Assembly: GCA_963829955.1 (NCBI GenBank)
Contig: CAWHKS010000013.1
Span: 1-64,000 of the forward strand
Source: DASTFY01 sp963829955
Lineage (GTDB): Bacteria > Actinomycetota > Acidimicrobiia > Acidimicrobiales > Ilumatobacteraceae
DNA: 64,000 nt
Direction of reading: 5' to 3'
The notes below the pieces were generated by a model. It was given only the letters and a program-made list of their open reading frames with translations, was not told the DNA's origin and searched no databases. Positions 28,101 through 36,883 of this stretch are shown in pieces (within the stretch, counting starts at the first letter, position 1; each line of letters opens with the position of its first letter). The translations under genes and the position numbers were made by a program.

Positions 28101-30329
28101 AACCAGGCCGATCAGTCGCGGGCCGCGGCCGACGCCGCTGCCGACGCAGCGCAAGCCTCCGAACGGGACGCCCAGATCGAGGCCCTCGTCGGCCGGGCCG
28201 AGTCACTTCGCCAGACCCAGCGCGACACGGCCGCGCTGCTCGCCGTGCAGGCCTATCGGCTCGCCGACACGGCCCGGACCCGCTCCAGCCTGTTCGGCAC
28301 TTTCACCGACGACGAACGATTCCTCGACGCCCACCGCTTCGACGCGGAGCGCGGGAGCAGCGGGATCGTCCTGCCCGACGGTGTGACCGCCTACCTGACC
28401 GACCCGGAGGGACGGCTGCGGCCCTACGACCTCGACTCCGGCGCGCTCGGCGCCGCGCTGCCGGCGGTCGGGAGTCCAGTGGATCAGTTCCCGGTGCTTG
28501 CCGCATCACCGGACGGTCGTTACGTCGTGCAGGCATCGAGGGCCGATCCCAGCGTGGGCCCCACCGCCGTCGGCGTCTTCGATTCGACGACGGGTTCGCT
28601 GCTGTCCGCGCCGATCGCCGTCGACGGTCCCGTCACCTCAGCGGCCTTCCTGGCCGACGATCTTCGCGTCGCGCTATCGATCGGCGAGGAGGCCCGCGTG
28701 CTCGTCGTCGACGCGACGAACGGGTCGGAGATCGCCTCGATCCCCGGCGTGACACTGTCGGTGGACGATCAGAACTACGTCTGGTCGTTGGAGCCCCAAG
28801 CCGGCGAGACCGGCCAGATGCTGCGCCGCCCCTCCGGGGTCGCGGTGAGCGGGGCCGAACTGCTCGTCGGATCGGCTGACGGGTGGCTACGCGTCTTCGA
28901 CGCCGTGAGCTTCGCCCTGCGGCGGACGCTCAGGGTGGCGCCCAACACGCTGTCGACCATCCGCCCTCTGGAAGACGGGACGGCCGTGACGACCGGTCGG
29001 CACGGGCTTGGGCGCGTCGATCTGACTACGGGGGCGATCATGTGGCGGGTGTCCGGCCAGGAGACCTGCGTCAACGTGACGGTCGCCGAGGAGCGCGGAG
29101 TCTTCTATTGCGGCGATCCGTACGGTCGGCTCGAGGAACGTGATCTGGAGACATCGGCCGTCCTGCGGCGGCTCGACGCCCAGAACGGCAACACCGGCTC
29201 GCTGTGGACGGCGGGCGACGGGACCGAACTGGTCAGCTTCGGCGCGTTCGAACCCGTCGTCTCCCGCTGGCGCCTTGACGGTTCGGGACCGATCACCCGA
29301 GTCGTCGCCCCTGGGTGGAAGCCGTGGGAGTTCAACCACGCCGGCGATCGGCTGCTCCTCGAGCGTGGCGACGTGTTCGACGGAGACTTCTCCTCGCGGG
29401 TGGTCGCTGTCGATTCGGGCGATGTCGTCGCTCGGCCCGACGGCTTGATCGGCGCTGGTTGGCGCGATGCCGACACGCTCGCGGGCGGGCAGCTGACGGG
29501 TGACGAGGTCGAGATCGTCCGTTTCGACCTCGACAGTGATGCCCTCGTGCCCGAGGGCGGCGCGATCCCGCTCGATGAGGCACTCACCATCGAAGCAACG
29601 GAGCTCGACACCGGCAAAGACCATTTCATCCTCCGGTACCGGGTCGAGGCCGACAACTGGCTGACAAGGTTCGACTCCGACACCCTGCGCCCAGGACCGC
29701 GCATCCCGGTCGAGGGCATCGTGTCCTGGGCCATCAGTCGCACTGGTCATCGCATCGCCGCCGGCACGACCTCGGGGATCCACGTGTACGACGCCTTCAC
29801 CGGTGAGGAGGTCGGCGCGATCCCCGACCCGAACCTCCGCGGCGTGTTCATCACGGTCACCGACCAGCTCTTCGTCAGCTCCCTCGGAGGCGAGCTGACG
29901 CAGTACGACCTCGACACGCTCGAGCCGATCCGGGCCTTCGGCGGGAGTCGGGGCCACGTCTTCAGCGCCGCCGGCACGGCCGATGGATCACTCCTGGCCA
30001 CCAGTGGCGGCGACCAACGCGTCTACCTCTACGACATCGCCAGCGGCGTGCGCATCGGCACGCCGATCAGCGTGCCCGACGGCCAATGGAACCACATCAA
30101 CATCTCTCTCGACGGCAAGTGGCTGACGGTCGGCGGCGAACGCCCGGAGAACCTCGTCCGGGGTCAGGACACCTTCCAGATCTGGGACCTCGACCCCGAG
30201 CATTGGGCGGCCGCCGCCTGCCGCGTTGCGGGGCGGAATCTCACACGTGCCGAGTGGGCGGACAACATCGGCGAGCTCGCCCCGTACCAGGCGACCTGTC
30301 CTGATCTCCCCCTGGACACGGAGGATTAG
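25167..30329 (+). CDS. SARP/BTAD-kinase-nSTAND-transmembrane-beta-propeller regulator
   Basis: 1720 residues with a clear domain order. Residues 1-95 are an OmpR/SARP winged helix (LLALLVLQRGHAVSTERLVD, LWPEGDAP, SRLRTALPD), and 96-240 are BTAD helices. About 252-490 are a Ser/Thr kinase: P-loop GEGAYGRVY at 260, Lys282, catalytic loop H374-N-D376 (not HRD), DFG at 394. About 525-900 are an nSTAND NTPase beginning NPYRGLRPFDEADAAGFHGR, with Walker A GSSGSGKSS (568-576) and Walker B VLVIDQFEE near 640. One membrane helix spans about 957-976, and a coiled stretch follows (DAAADAAQASERDAQIEALV). About 1000-1720 is a WD40/PQQ-like beta-propeller. The DNA-binding end would be cytoplasmic and the propeller external. 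GGGAGGG precedes the ATG. Its target is probably the operators upstream. Confidence 0.85.
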   Translation: MRIRVLGPVEAERDGVPVNVGGPQQRRLLALLVLQRGHAVSTERLVDALWPEGDAPDGAARSMRTYLSRLRTALPDCSITTRPAGYILDVNGSVLDIDEFDGLLTQAEASVPDRALDLYDEALRLWRGDPFGEFAGEWWALPETARLRERRIVADLGRAEARIAMGHHDRAIPDLERLVVEHPLDERPVTLLVQALQATGRQAASMRAAHAFRVRLGEETGLEPSSALARLEASVAAGSDADTVAMGRPLRGYTIHEAIGEGAYGRVYAATQPGTERPVAIKVIRPQLADSTSFVANFDAEARLIARLEHPHIVPLYDYWREPGGAYLVFRLLTGGTARESVISGGPWSLPRVSRLVEEIGGALIAAHAAGVAHNDVKSSNVLLDEAGVAYLGDFGIAVSVSSVSDERNAAEAGDVRDFGWLISELLTGVRPPIDGSHRSAPSRPRLNGVPTVLERLDPVPEGLDAVLRRATEGGYESVAELVLGWRAAVGGADGTQTPLTSSERRGVDSARRAAARQLTLATSAGVNPYRGLRPFDEADAAGFHGRQVAVDDLVELVGSNPLVTVVGSSGSGKSSVVHAGLVPRLRSDGDAVVTMTPGDDPVAAMRVALNEMATAADIDGSNDPADVLADISRRFGRAVLVIDQFEECWTRTPAERRDRFLEIVASSIDARAADVRVVATVRADLLDRPLEHPMIGQQVGAGSYVLSPLSPAELDEAIVQPAARVGVTFEDGVVADLIAEAVTYPGSLPLLQFTLTELYDRRVDGVIGHHALAGVGGMAGAIGRRAEEVYAGLEEPPQAGELFARLVTPGQGSPDTRRRARLGELSPGMRTVADEFVAARLLVADRDPATREPTIEVAHEALLTRWSRLVAWVEEDRRWLAQLQHLSVAAKAWDDSGRGDAELYRGVRLEAAIEALDVERRTVSDLERTFVEAGRRARDADVLAARRTASRLRRRLTAVAVALVVALVAGAIALVQRNQADQSRAAADAAADAAQASERDAQIEALVGRAESLRQTQRDTAALLAVQAYRLADTARTRSSLFGTFTDDERFLDAHRFDAERGSSGIVLPDGVTAYLTDPEGRLRPYDLDSGALGAALPAVGSPVDQFPVLAASPDGRYVVQASRADPSVGPTAVGVFDSTTGSLLSAPIAVDGPVTSAAFLADDLRVALSIGEEARVLVVDATNGSEIASIPGVTLSVDDQNYVWSLEPQAGETGQMLRRPSGVAVSGAELLVGSADGWLRVFDAVSFALRRTLRVAPNTLSTIRPLEDGTAVTTGRHGLGRVDLTTGAIMWRVSGQETCVNVTVAEERGVFYCGDPYGRLEERDLETSAVLRRLDAQNGNTGSLWTAGDGTELVSFGAFEPVVSRWRLDGSGPITRVVAPGWKPWEFNHAGDRLLLERGDVFDGDFSSRVVAVDSGDVVARPDGLIGAGWRDADTLAGGQLTGDEVEIVRFDLDSDALVPEGGAIPLDEALTIEATELDTGKDHFILRYRVEADNWLTRFDSDTLRPGPRIPVEGIVSWAISRTGHRIAAGTTSGIHVYDAFTGEEVGAIPDPNLRGVFITVTDQLFVSSLGGELTQYDLDTLEPIRAFGGSRGHVFSAAGTADGSLLATSGGDQRVYLYDIASGVRIGTPISVPDGQWNHINISLDGKWLTVGGERPENLVRGQDTFQIWDLDPEHWAAAACRVAGRNLTRAEWADNIGELAPYQATCPDLPLDTED

Positions 30330-30378
30330 GGTCGACCTCTTTCTGACCGCCTGAGGAGGCCCGTGGGAGTCACCGACG

Positions 30379-31098
30379 ATGACTGAGGAGACGGCGGGGC
30401 TCGAGCCGTTCCCGGAGGATTGGGATCGGGGCTTGGCCGTCGTCGCCCACCCGGACGACATGGAGTACGGGGCGGCCGCCGCCGTGGCCCGGTGGACGCA
30501 GCAGGGCAAGACGTTCGGCTACGTCCTTGTTTCTGACGGCGAGGCGGGCATCTCGACGATGACCCCCGCGGACGCGGGACCGATCCGCCGGGACGAGCAA
30601 CGGGCGAGCTGCGCGGTGGTGGGCGTGACCGAGGTCGAGTTCCTCGGCTGGCCCGACGGGACGATCGTCGAGGGGCTCGAGCTGCGAGCCGACCTCGCCG
30701 GGACCATCCGCCGGCATCGGCCGGACGTCGTCGTCTCCATCAACTTCCGCGAGTCGTGGGGCGGGCCGAGCTGGAACCACGCGGATCACCGCGCTGTCGG
30801 TCGAGCGCTCCTCGACGCAGTGCGTGACGCGGCCAACCCGTGGGTCTTCCCGGATCAGGGGGCGCCGTGGGACGGCGTCCGCTTCGTGGCGTTCAGCGGG
30901 AGCCCGCAGCCCACGCACGCGGTGGACACCACGGCCACCTTCGACCTCGGCGTCCAGTCACTGGCGTCTCACCGCACGTACCTCGAGCACCTCGGCGGTG
31001 GCATGGCGTCGCCGGACGAGTTTCTCCGGGGCGCGGCATCCGCGATGGGCGCTCGCCTCGGCGTCGAGCTGGCCGCGTCATTCGAGGTCATCGGCTGA
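30379..31098 (+). CDS. PIG-L/LmbE-family N-deacetylase
   Basis: 239 residues. The zinc-binding AHPDD motif (LAVVAHPDDMEYG) and the second ligand site NHADHRAVGRALLDA are intact, as in MshB, Mca and LmbE enzymes that deacylate GlcNAc-type or mycothiol-type amides. The long PWVFPDQGAPWDG segment belongs to a subgroup with unknown substrates. The gene begins 50 bp after the large regulator in the same direction, so it may share its transcript. A second family member lies at 38401. Confidence 0.85.
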   Translation: MTEETAGLEPFPEDWDRGLAVVAHPDDMEYGAAAAVARWTQQGKTFGYVLVSDGEAGISTMTPADAGPIRRDEQRASCAVVGVTEVEFLGWPDGTIVEGLELRADLAGTIRRHRPDVVVSINFRESWGGPSWNHADHRAVGRALLDAVRDAANPWVFPDQGAPWDGVRFVAFSGSPQPTHAVDTTATFDLGVQSLASHRTYLEHLGGGMASPDEFLRGAASAMGARLGVELAASFEVIG

Positions 31099-31239
31099 CG
31101 TCACCCGGGTGCGGCGCGGAGCACGCCCGAGTCGAAGTTGTGCAAGACGACGACACAGCCGGAGTCGTCGGCGACGACAATCGGTGCTTGGGTGTCCCCG
31201 CTTCGGCAGCGGACGGGCCCAGGTGGTGGAGCTGGTTCG

Positions 31240-31824
31240 TCAAAGGGAACTGTTCGCCAGCTCGAACGGCGATCGCTCACTCGAGACGAACACCTGACGC
31301 AACAAGGGTTCGAACTCCTCGAGTGGCAGCGATTCGTACGACGGATCGAAGCTCTCTGAGTCGTAGAGGTCGGAGAACTCGGCCGCGTCTTCGTAGTAAG
31401 GATGGTCAAGGTAGGCGTCGCGCATGTCGGGGTCGATGCCGATGTGGCGTCCGAAATGGTTGAACTGGAACACCGTGTGGTGCTCGACGATCCACGCGAT
31501 CCTCTCCGACACATACGGGCGGAGGATCGAGGCCGCGATCGCGGCGTGGTTCCGCGGCCCGACGAGGTCACCGACGTCATGGAGCAACGCGGCCACGACA
31601 TATTCGGCGGGGCGTCCGTGGCGTAGCGCCCGCGTGCCTGCCTGCAGCGAGTGCTCGAGACCGTTGACCGTGTAGAAGTCCCCGTTCTCCAGGAACCGCA
31701 GGGCATCAAGAAGGCGGTCCGGCAGCTCCTCGAAGAGCTTCGTGTTTGGCCTCGTGGCGATGATCGCCCAATCATCGGCCGTCGTGTCTTGTATTCGTTT
31801 GAACGTGAGTTGTCGTTCCGTCAT
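31240..31824 (-). CDS. PhnZ-like HD-domain protein
   Basis: 194 residues with an HD-type metal site: GLEHSLQAGTRALRHG, AALLHDVGDLVGPRNHAAIA and IAWIVEHHTVFQFNH give the H...HD...H...H pattern of the PhnZ/MIOX-related mixed-valence diiron group. PhnZ itself oxidatively cleaves a phosphonate, but most relatives are uncharacterised, so oxygenase activity is a hypothesis. The ATG at 31824 starts the family homology. It is on the same strand as the LLM gene, which ends 160 bp upstream. Confidence 0.75.
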   Translation of the reverse strand: MTERQLTFKRIQDTTADDWAIIATRPNTKLFEELPDRLLDALRFLENGDFYTVNGLEHSLQAGTRALRHGRPAEYVVAALLHDVGDLVGPRNHAAIAASILRPYVSERIAWIVEHHTVFQFNHFGRHIGIDPDMRDAYLDHPYYEDAAEFSDLYDSESFDPSYESLPLEEFEPLLRQVFVSSERSPFELANSSL

Positions 31825-31984
31825 GAATCGCTCCTTCGTCGTCTGCGCATCACATGCTGGGCCTGTGTTCCTCGCTGGTGCAACGGCGACACGGCCGAGC
31901 CGTCGCCGATGGCGGCGACGCCGAACACTGGTGCCGCGACGAGGCGCAGACGGTCGCTGCTGGACCCGCTCTTGGTCTGGATGC

Positions 31985-32833
31985 TCAACGGGACGGGGGG
32001 CCATCGCGAAGCACGTCGCGCACGTAGTCCGACGACACCCGCCCCGGTTCGAACTCCGAGAGGCACCACGTGGCACCCGCCTGCTGCCACGGGTGCGGAT
32101 CGCCGCCCACCGGGTGGCCGACGACGAAGTCGTACGCTGTCGTCGGATCCTGTCGGAACGCTGTGACCTCGGCGACGACCTCGGCGAGCTGGTCGGGATG
32201 CTCGAGGTTGGCGGGGAAGAAGCCGTCGTACCGGGCGGCTCGCCGCATCGGCCTGGTGTTGCCGGGAAAACCAGCGATCCACACCGGGACGCCAGGTCGC
32301 TGCACCGGCCGCGGCAAGAACTGGATGTCGTCGACCGTGTAGTGGTCTCCGTGGTGGCGAACCGGCTTACCGCTCCAGGCGGTGGTGAGGATCTCCAGTG
32401 CCTCGTCGAGCATCTGGCCCCGGGCCCTGTCGTTGAGCTGCTCGCCGGTCTTCGAGAACTCGCGAGCGAACCGGTCTTCGCCGATGCCGACGCCGAGGGT
32501 GAGCCGGCCGGCGCTGAGGTGGTCCAACGTCGCGGTCTCGCGGGCGAGCTTGACCGGTCGGCGTCGTGGCAGCGGTGTGACCATGGGGCCGAGACGCAGC
32601 CGCTGGGTCGCCGCCGCGATCGCGGCGAGCGTGATCCAAGAGTCGGCAACTCGACGTACGGGCGCTTCCCAGCGCAGCTGGTCCCAGACGAAGAACCCAT
32701 GCCAGCCCGCCTCCTCGGCCTCGGCTGCCAGCCGGGCGCAGACTGTCGGGTCGGAAAGCTCATCGAACAGCGGCAGCCAGAGCGCCGACCGGGCGGCGGG
32801 CTTCAACCGTGCTGTGACGGCTTCAATGTTCAA
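31985..32833 (-). CDS. LLM-class flavin-dependent oxidoreductase
   Basis: 282 residues of the luciferase-like fold: LWLPLFDELSDPTVCARLAA, GFFVWDQL, TLDHLSAGRLTLGVGIG and PVWIAGFPGNTRPMRRAARY. These enzymes use FMN or F420. F420 versus FMN use cannot be told from motifs alone. Its start codon overlaps the remnant of a methyltransferase, which it appears to truncate. Confidence 0.85.
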   Translation of the reverse strand: MNIEAVTARLKPAARSALWLPLFDELSDPTVCARLAAEAEEAGWHGFFVWDQLRWEAPVRRVADSWITLAAIAAATQRLRLGPMVTPLPRRRPVKLARETATLDHLSAGRLTLGVGIGEDRFAREFSKTGEQLNDRARGQMLDEALEILTTAWSGKPVRHHGDHYTVDDIQFLPRPVQRPGVPVWIAGFPGNTRPMRRAARYDGFFPANLEHPDQLAEVVAEVTAFRQDPTTAYDFVVGHPVGGDPHPWQQAGATWCLSEFEPGRVSSDYVRDVLRDGPPSR

Positions 32834-33070
32834 CGCACCAGCCTCCGCGAAGAGGTCGGAGCACGCCGGCGCGCACCCTCGAGCACGTCCGGCATCCGGT
32901 CGATGCCAGTGACCTCCGCACCTTCATCCACCAGGAGCTCGGTGACCAGGCCGGTGCCGCAACCGAGATCGAGCATGCGCTCTCCTGGCCACACGCGCAT
33001 GCCGCGCACAAGCTGCCGGCGAATCCTGCGGCTCCCACCCCACGGCATGAAGCTGCCCGTGTTGATCAGG
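32830..33070 (-). pseudogene. SAM-dependent methyltransferase N-terminal remnant
   Basis: The frame reads GSLINTGSFMPWGGSRRIRR, then MLDLGCGTGLVTELLVDEGA, the class I methyltransferase motif I, with EVTGIDRMPDVL as motif II, and stops after about 75 residues where the LLM gene begins. The remaining two thirds of a methyltransferase are missing. The in-frame ATG is at 33048. Confidence 0.6.
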
Positions 33071-33254
33071 CTCCCTACGCGTCACCGCGCTCTCTCCATG
33101 GCACCCACTCGGCTGAGGCTGCGTGACCCAGCGACCACCCTCGAGTCAGACCTTCGACAGACGATTCCATGGCTGCTCCTGTCGAGAAACCCCTCCCGGT
33201 TCGTTCTTACCCGTTCGACGGGTTGGTGACACACCTCGCCCCGACCGAGAGTCC

Positions 33255-36074
33255 TCAGTCCTGGCGATCGGCCGACTCGCCCTCGTGGACCAGGACCCTG
33301 CCCGCTGTCCCGTCCACCGTGACGATCGATCCGTCCGGGATGAGGTCACACGCCCGCGTCAGGTTCGCCACGCACGGAAGGCCGTACTCGCGCGAGATCA
33401 TCACCGCGTGCGCGACGACACCACCCGTCTCGACCACGACACCTCCGATGATGGAGAAGACCGTTGTCCACCCGGGATCGGTCGCCACGGTCACGAGGAT
33501 GTCGCCCCGCTCGAGCCTGCTGATCTCGCTCAGCGACCGGCAGACGCGGGCCCGTCCGGTGACCCGGCCGGTGCTCGCCCCGATGCCCCGCAGCGCCCCG
33601 TCACCGTCGACCTGGTCGTCGTCGAAGGCCTGCCAGCCCCGCAGGTACTTGGGCGGCTCGTGGTGCGAGTACCGGTCGTAGACACGTCGGCGCGAGCGCA
33701 CCCGCAGCTCGATCTGGCGCGCCGTGAGCTCGCCGACGTCGGCGGCCAGCATCTCCTGCCGGCCGAGGAAGAAGACATCGTCGGGATCAGCCAGCAGCTC
33801 ATGGGCCATCAGCCGACGCGCGATCGCCTCGTAGAGGTCGCGGGAGCGGGACATCGTCTTGTCGTTGTAGAAGCGCTCGAAGTCGCGGTAGCAGACATAA
33901 TCCTGGACGACGTCTACGAACCAGTCGAACACGTCGGCGCGGTCGGCGGCGGAGCGTCCGGACATTTCGTGCAGCTCCACCAACCACCCGAGCTCGTCGA
34001 CGCGGCCGACGTCGAGCGGTGCACCGCGCAGACGCTCCGCACAGGCGGCTCTGGTCTCGAGCATCAGCTCACGCAGCCGGCCCTCGTGGCGTTCAGGCGA
34101 GTCCTCGTCCCCCAGGGTGACCATAGGGCGGATCACGTCGAACACACGCGCCGGATCATGGCGCCATCGTGGATGGTAGGCATCGCGCTCGGCCCCGCCC
34201 CGGTGTCCGTAGGCGGCGATGAAGACGTCCAGCTCGGCCCCGAAGGCGCGGCCGGCGTTGTCGAGGTCGAGCTCGGCGAGGATCTCGACGTTCGGCTTGG
34301 ACCGGACGAGCTCGGCCAGGCGCGGGGTCGCCTTCACGGCGCGGGACAACCTCCAGACGGCGATGTTCTCCTCGCTCGTCTTCGTCTGGAGGCCGCCCAT
34401 CAGGCGGTTGCAGATCTGGCCGTCGCTGTCGTCGAGCCACAAAGCGCACAGCATCCGCAGTGCCTGCGGCAGCATGAACAGATAGATCGTGAACGGCAGG
34501 ACGACGTTCTCACCAAAGCGTGAGCCCTCGCGCGACGCCAGCTGCGCGGCGAAGATCTCCTCGACCGTGGCCTGCTCGAGGTCGAACCGGCGCCAGAACG
34601 CCTCTTCGTCGTCGGTCCAGCGCTCCAGCCCTTCGTAGACCACCGCTGTGGTTCCGAGCAGCGAGACGTCGGGCGCGGTGGCGTGCAGGTGGCCCAGCAG
34701 CCCGAGGAACTCGTGCCAGTCGAAGGGCATGCTCCTGATCTCCTCGCGCTCCTCCGCAGGGAAGGGCCAGAGCGTGGCCTCGTCGCGGGCGAACGGCGGG
34801 ATGAACCGCCGGATGCGCTCCCGCTCGAAGGCGAGGTTGTAGTAGGCGCGGGCGCCGTACCACCGGAAGAACGGGAAATCGGTGAAGGACTCCGGCGCGT
34901 ACTCGAGGAAGGTCGACGTGCCGGTCATGGTCAACGCGGCCGCCTTCAGGCGAGTCATGCCGAGTTGCAGATACGTGTAGAAGGACGGTGTCGACGGGCC
35001 GGTCTGCACCTCATCCGAGTACGCCCTCGACCAGACCCAACGCTCGTCGTACATCGAGGCCAGCGCCGCCGGCGCCTTCCAGAGCTCGAGACCGAGGGAG
35101 TAGTCGAGGTTCGCGCCCGTTATCTCGCGGGCTTGGAGGATGGCGAACCGGCCGCCGGCCCACCCCCATTCGATGTCCTGTGGGAAGCCGCAGTGATCCT
35201 CGATGCGCTGCCCGATCGTGCACAGCGCCAGTACCTGCTCGTCGGCCAGCGCCTGGATCTCCCGTAGCTCGTCGGGGACCGGTGCTTCCACCGAGCCGTG
35301 TCCGCACGGATGCCGGATGGTCATCAACTCCTTGTCTGCCACCTTCCGCTCGACAATCACCGCGGAGCCCTTGGCGACGACGAGCTGGTCGGGGTTCACC
35401 CTTCCCGACACGACGGCTTCACCGAGCCCCCAGCTCAGGTTCAGGAAGTGCTCGTCGGGGTTCGATGTCACGGGGTTGGCCGTGAACAGGATCCCCGAGA
35501 CCTCCGAGGGGAACATCTCCTGGACCACCACCGCCAACCAGACGCGCTCGTGGTCGAAGCCTTGGGTGTGGCGGTAGGCGATCGCACGATCGGTCCAGAG
35601 CGACGCCCAGCAGCGCTTGACCGCATCGACCACCCGCTCGGCACCGGAGACGAAGAGGAACGTGTCCTGCTGACCGGCGAACGACATGCCGGGGAGGTCC
35701 TCGGCCGTCGCCGACGACCGCACCGAGACCGACACGTCGAAACCCAGGCTCGACTCCAGGCCACGGTATGCAGTGGTGATCTCCTCGGCGATGACGGGCG
35801 GAGTCGGTTCGCCCAGGAACAGCGCCCGGATGGCCGATGCACTGTGCTCGATGCCCGCCGGGTCGTCATAGTCGATGCGGTCGAGCAGGGCGGCCATGCC
35901 CTCCGACAAGCCGCCCGTGTCGAGGAACGACCGGTAGGCGTCGGTCGTCACGCAGAACGCCGCGGGGACCGGAACGCCAGCGGCGACGAGCTCGCCGAGG
36001 TTGGCGCCTTTCCCGCCCACACGAGCGATGTCAGTGGCGCGCACCCGGTCGAGCGTCTGCACGTACCTCGTCAC
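33255..36074 (-). CDS. PEP synthase/rifampicin-phosphotransferase-like dikinase
   Basis: 939 residues in the order ATP-grasp dikinase domain, linker, phosphohistidine domain. The N-terminal part has ARVGGKGANLGELVAAGVPV, SVSVRSSATAEDLPGMSFAG and QEMFPSEVSGILFTANPVT. The central 450 residues are not like canonical PEP synthase. The C-terminal swivelling domain has GGVVAHAVMISREYGLPCV with the phosphoryl-carrier His. Known relatives phosphorylate pyruvate, phenol or rifamycins by splitting ATP to AMP. The substrate here is unassigned. GTG start with AAGGAGG five bases before it. It is divergent from a HAD-TetR pair with a dyad between. Confidence 0.8.
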   Translation of the reverse strand: MTRYVQTLDRVRATDIARVGGKGANLGELVAAGVPVPAAFCVTTDAYRSFLDTGGLSEGMAALLDRIDYDDPAGIEHSASAIRALFLGEPTPPVIAEEITTAYRGLESSLGFDVSVSVRSSATAEDLPGMSFAGQQDTFLFVSGAERVVDAVKRCWASLWTDRAIAYRHTQGFDHERVWLAVVVQEMFPSEVSGILFTANPVTSNPDEHFLNLSWGLGEAVVSGRVNPDQLVVAKGSAVIVERKVADKELMTIRHPCGHGSVEAPVPDELREIQALADEQVLALCTIGQRIEDHCGFPQDIEWGWAGGRFAILQAREITGANLDYSLGLELWKAPAALASMYDERWVWSRAYSDEVQTGPSTPSFYTYLQLGMTRLKAAALTMTGTSTFLEYAPESFTDFPFFRWYGARAYYNLAFERERIRRFIPPFARDEATLWPFPAEEREEIRSMPFDWHEFLGLLGHLHATAPDVSLLGTTAVVYEGLERWTDDEEAFWRRFDLEQATVEEIFAAQLASREGSRFGENVVLPFTIYLFMLPQALRMLCALWLDDSDGQICNRLMGGLQTKTSEENIAVWRLSRAVKATPRLAELVRSKPNVEILAELDLDNAGRAFGAELDVFIAAYGHRGGAERDAYHPRWRHDPARVFDVIRPMVTLGDEDSPERHEGRLRELMLETRAACAERLRGAPLDVGRVDELGWLVELHEMSGRSAADRADVFDWFVDVVQDYVCYRDFERFYNDKTMSRSRDLYEAIARRLMAHELLADPDDVFFLGRQEMLAADVGELTARQIELRVRSRRRVYDRYSHHEPPKYLRGWQAFDDDQVDGDGALRGIGASTGRVTGRARVCRSLSEISRLERGDILVTVATDPGWTTVFSIIGGVVVETGGVVAHAVMISREYGLPCVANLTRACDLIPDGSIVTVDGTAGRVLVHEGESADRQD

Positions 36075-36092
36075 GACGCCTCCTTACCTGCA

Positions 36093-36114
36093 ATACTTAT
36101 GTCACCGTAAATAT
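36093..36114. promoter_or_regulatory. Dyad between PEP-synthase-like and HAD-TetR genes
   Basis: A 22-bp imperfect inverted repeat has outer arms ATAcTTAtG and CgTAAaTAT (7 of 9 arm positions symmetric) and an AT-rich character unlike its surroundings. It ends at the second base of the HAD start codon. A TetR-type operator controlling both directions is likely. Confidence 0.5.
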
Positions 36115-36883
36115 GCCGAGCCAAGCAGTCAACCGCACCGAGCAGACGAAGGCTCCGATCAGGGGGGTCCTGTTCGACCTGGGCGGCACGCTCTTCAGTT
36201 ACGGGGCCCGCGACCAGATGGGCGGTGCCACCGGCGCCGCCCTCCGTCGACTCGGTGTTGATCCGGCCGCGCCCGACGTGCAGGCGGCCCGTGGCGCGGC
36301 GTCCGAAGCCGTCCACCGCGAGTACGCGGCACGCTCCTCGTTCCTGCACGCCGACCTGTTCCGAGACCGCGTGACTCGCACCGCAGAGCTGCTCGGCGTG
36401 GCGGTCCCCGACCAGGTGCTCGACGAGTTCGCGGTCGAGAACGTCGGCAACATCATCGAGCACCTGACTCCGAAGGACGATGCGGCGTCGACGCTGCGGG
36501 CCCTGAAGGACCGGGATCTGTACTGCGCGGTGGTCTCCAACGCCGACGACTCCTGGCTGGAGCCGTCAATCCGGCGCCACGGGCTCGAGGCCGTCCTCGA
36601 CGACTGGACCAGCTCCGAGGAGGCCGGCTCCTGCAAGCCGGACGCGCAGATCTTCACGCACGCGTTGCGCAAGGCCCGTCTCGGACCCGGCAGCGTCCTG
36701 TTCGTCGGTGATTCGCTGCACCACGATGTGGCCGGGGCCCACGCCGCGGGAATCAGGGCCGTGCACGTCACCGGGCAGGGTCCCACCCCGCTGACCGACG
36801 GGCTCGATGCCGGGGCGCCCGACTTCGAGATCGAGCACCTGATCGAGCTGCTCGCCATCGTCGACGACCTCAACCGGCCATGA
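36113..36883 (+). CDS. HAD-superfamily hydrolase
   Basis: 256 residues: GVLFDLGGTLFSYG (motif I Asp), VVSNADDSWLEP (motif II), CKPDAQIF (motif III Lys) and LFVGDSLHHDVAGAHAAGI (motif IV). It is probably a small-molecule phosphatase of the phosphoglycolate/haloacid type. There is no Shine-Dalgarno, and the start codon touches the operator, so translation is probably leaderless or nearly so. It overlaps the TetR gene by ATGA. Confidence 0.85.
   Translation: MPSQAVNRTEQTKAPIRGVLFDLGGTLFSYGARDQMGGATGAALRRLGVDPAAPDVQAARGAASEAVHREYAARSSFLHADLFRDRVTRTAELLGVAVPDQVLDEFAVENVGNIIEHLTPKDDAASTLRALKDRDLYCAVVSNADDSWLEPSIRRHGLEAVLDDWTSSEEAGSCKPDAQIFTHALRKARLGPGSVLFVGDSLHHDVAGAHAAGIRAVHVTGQGPTPLTDGLDAGAPDFEIEHLIELLAIVDDLNRP

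Noticed and set aside
33123..34523. A 466-codon plus-strand frame
   Set aside because: It is antisense to the PEP-synthase-like gene and has no family features.
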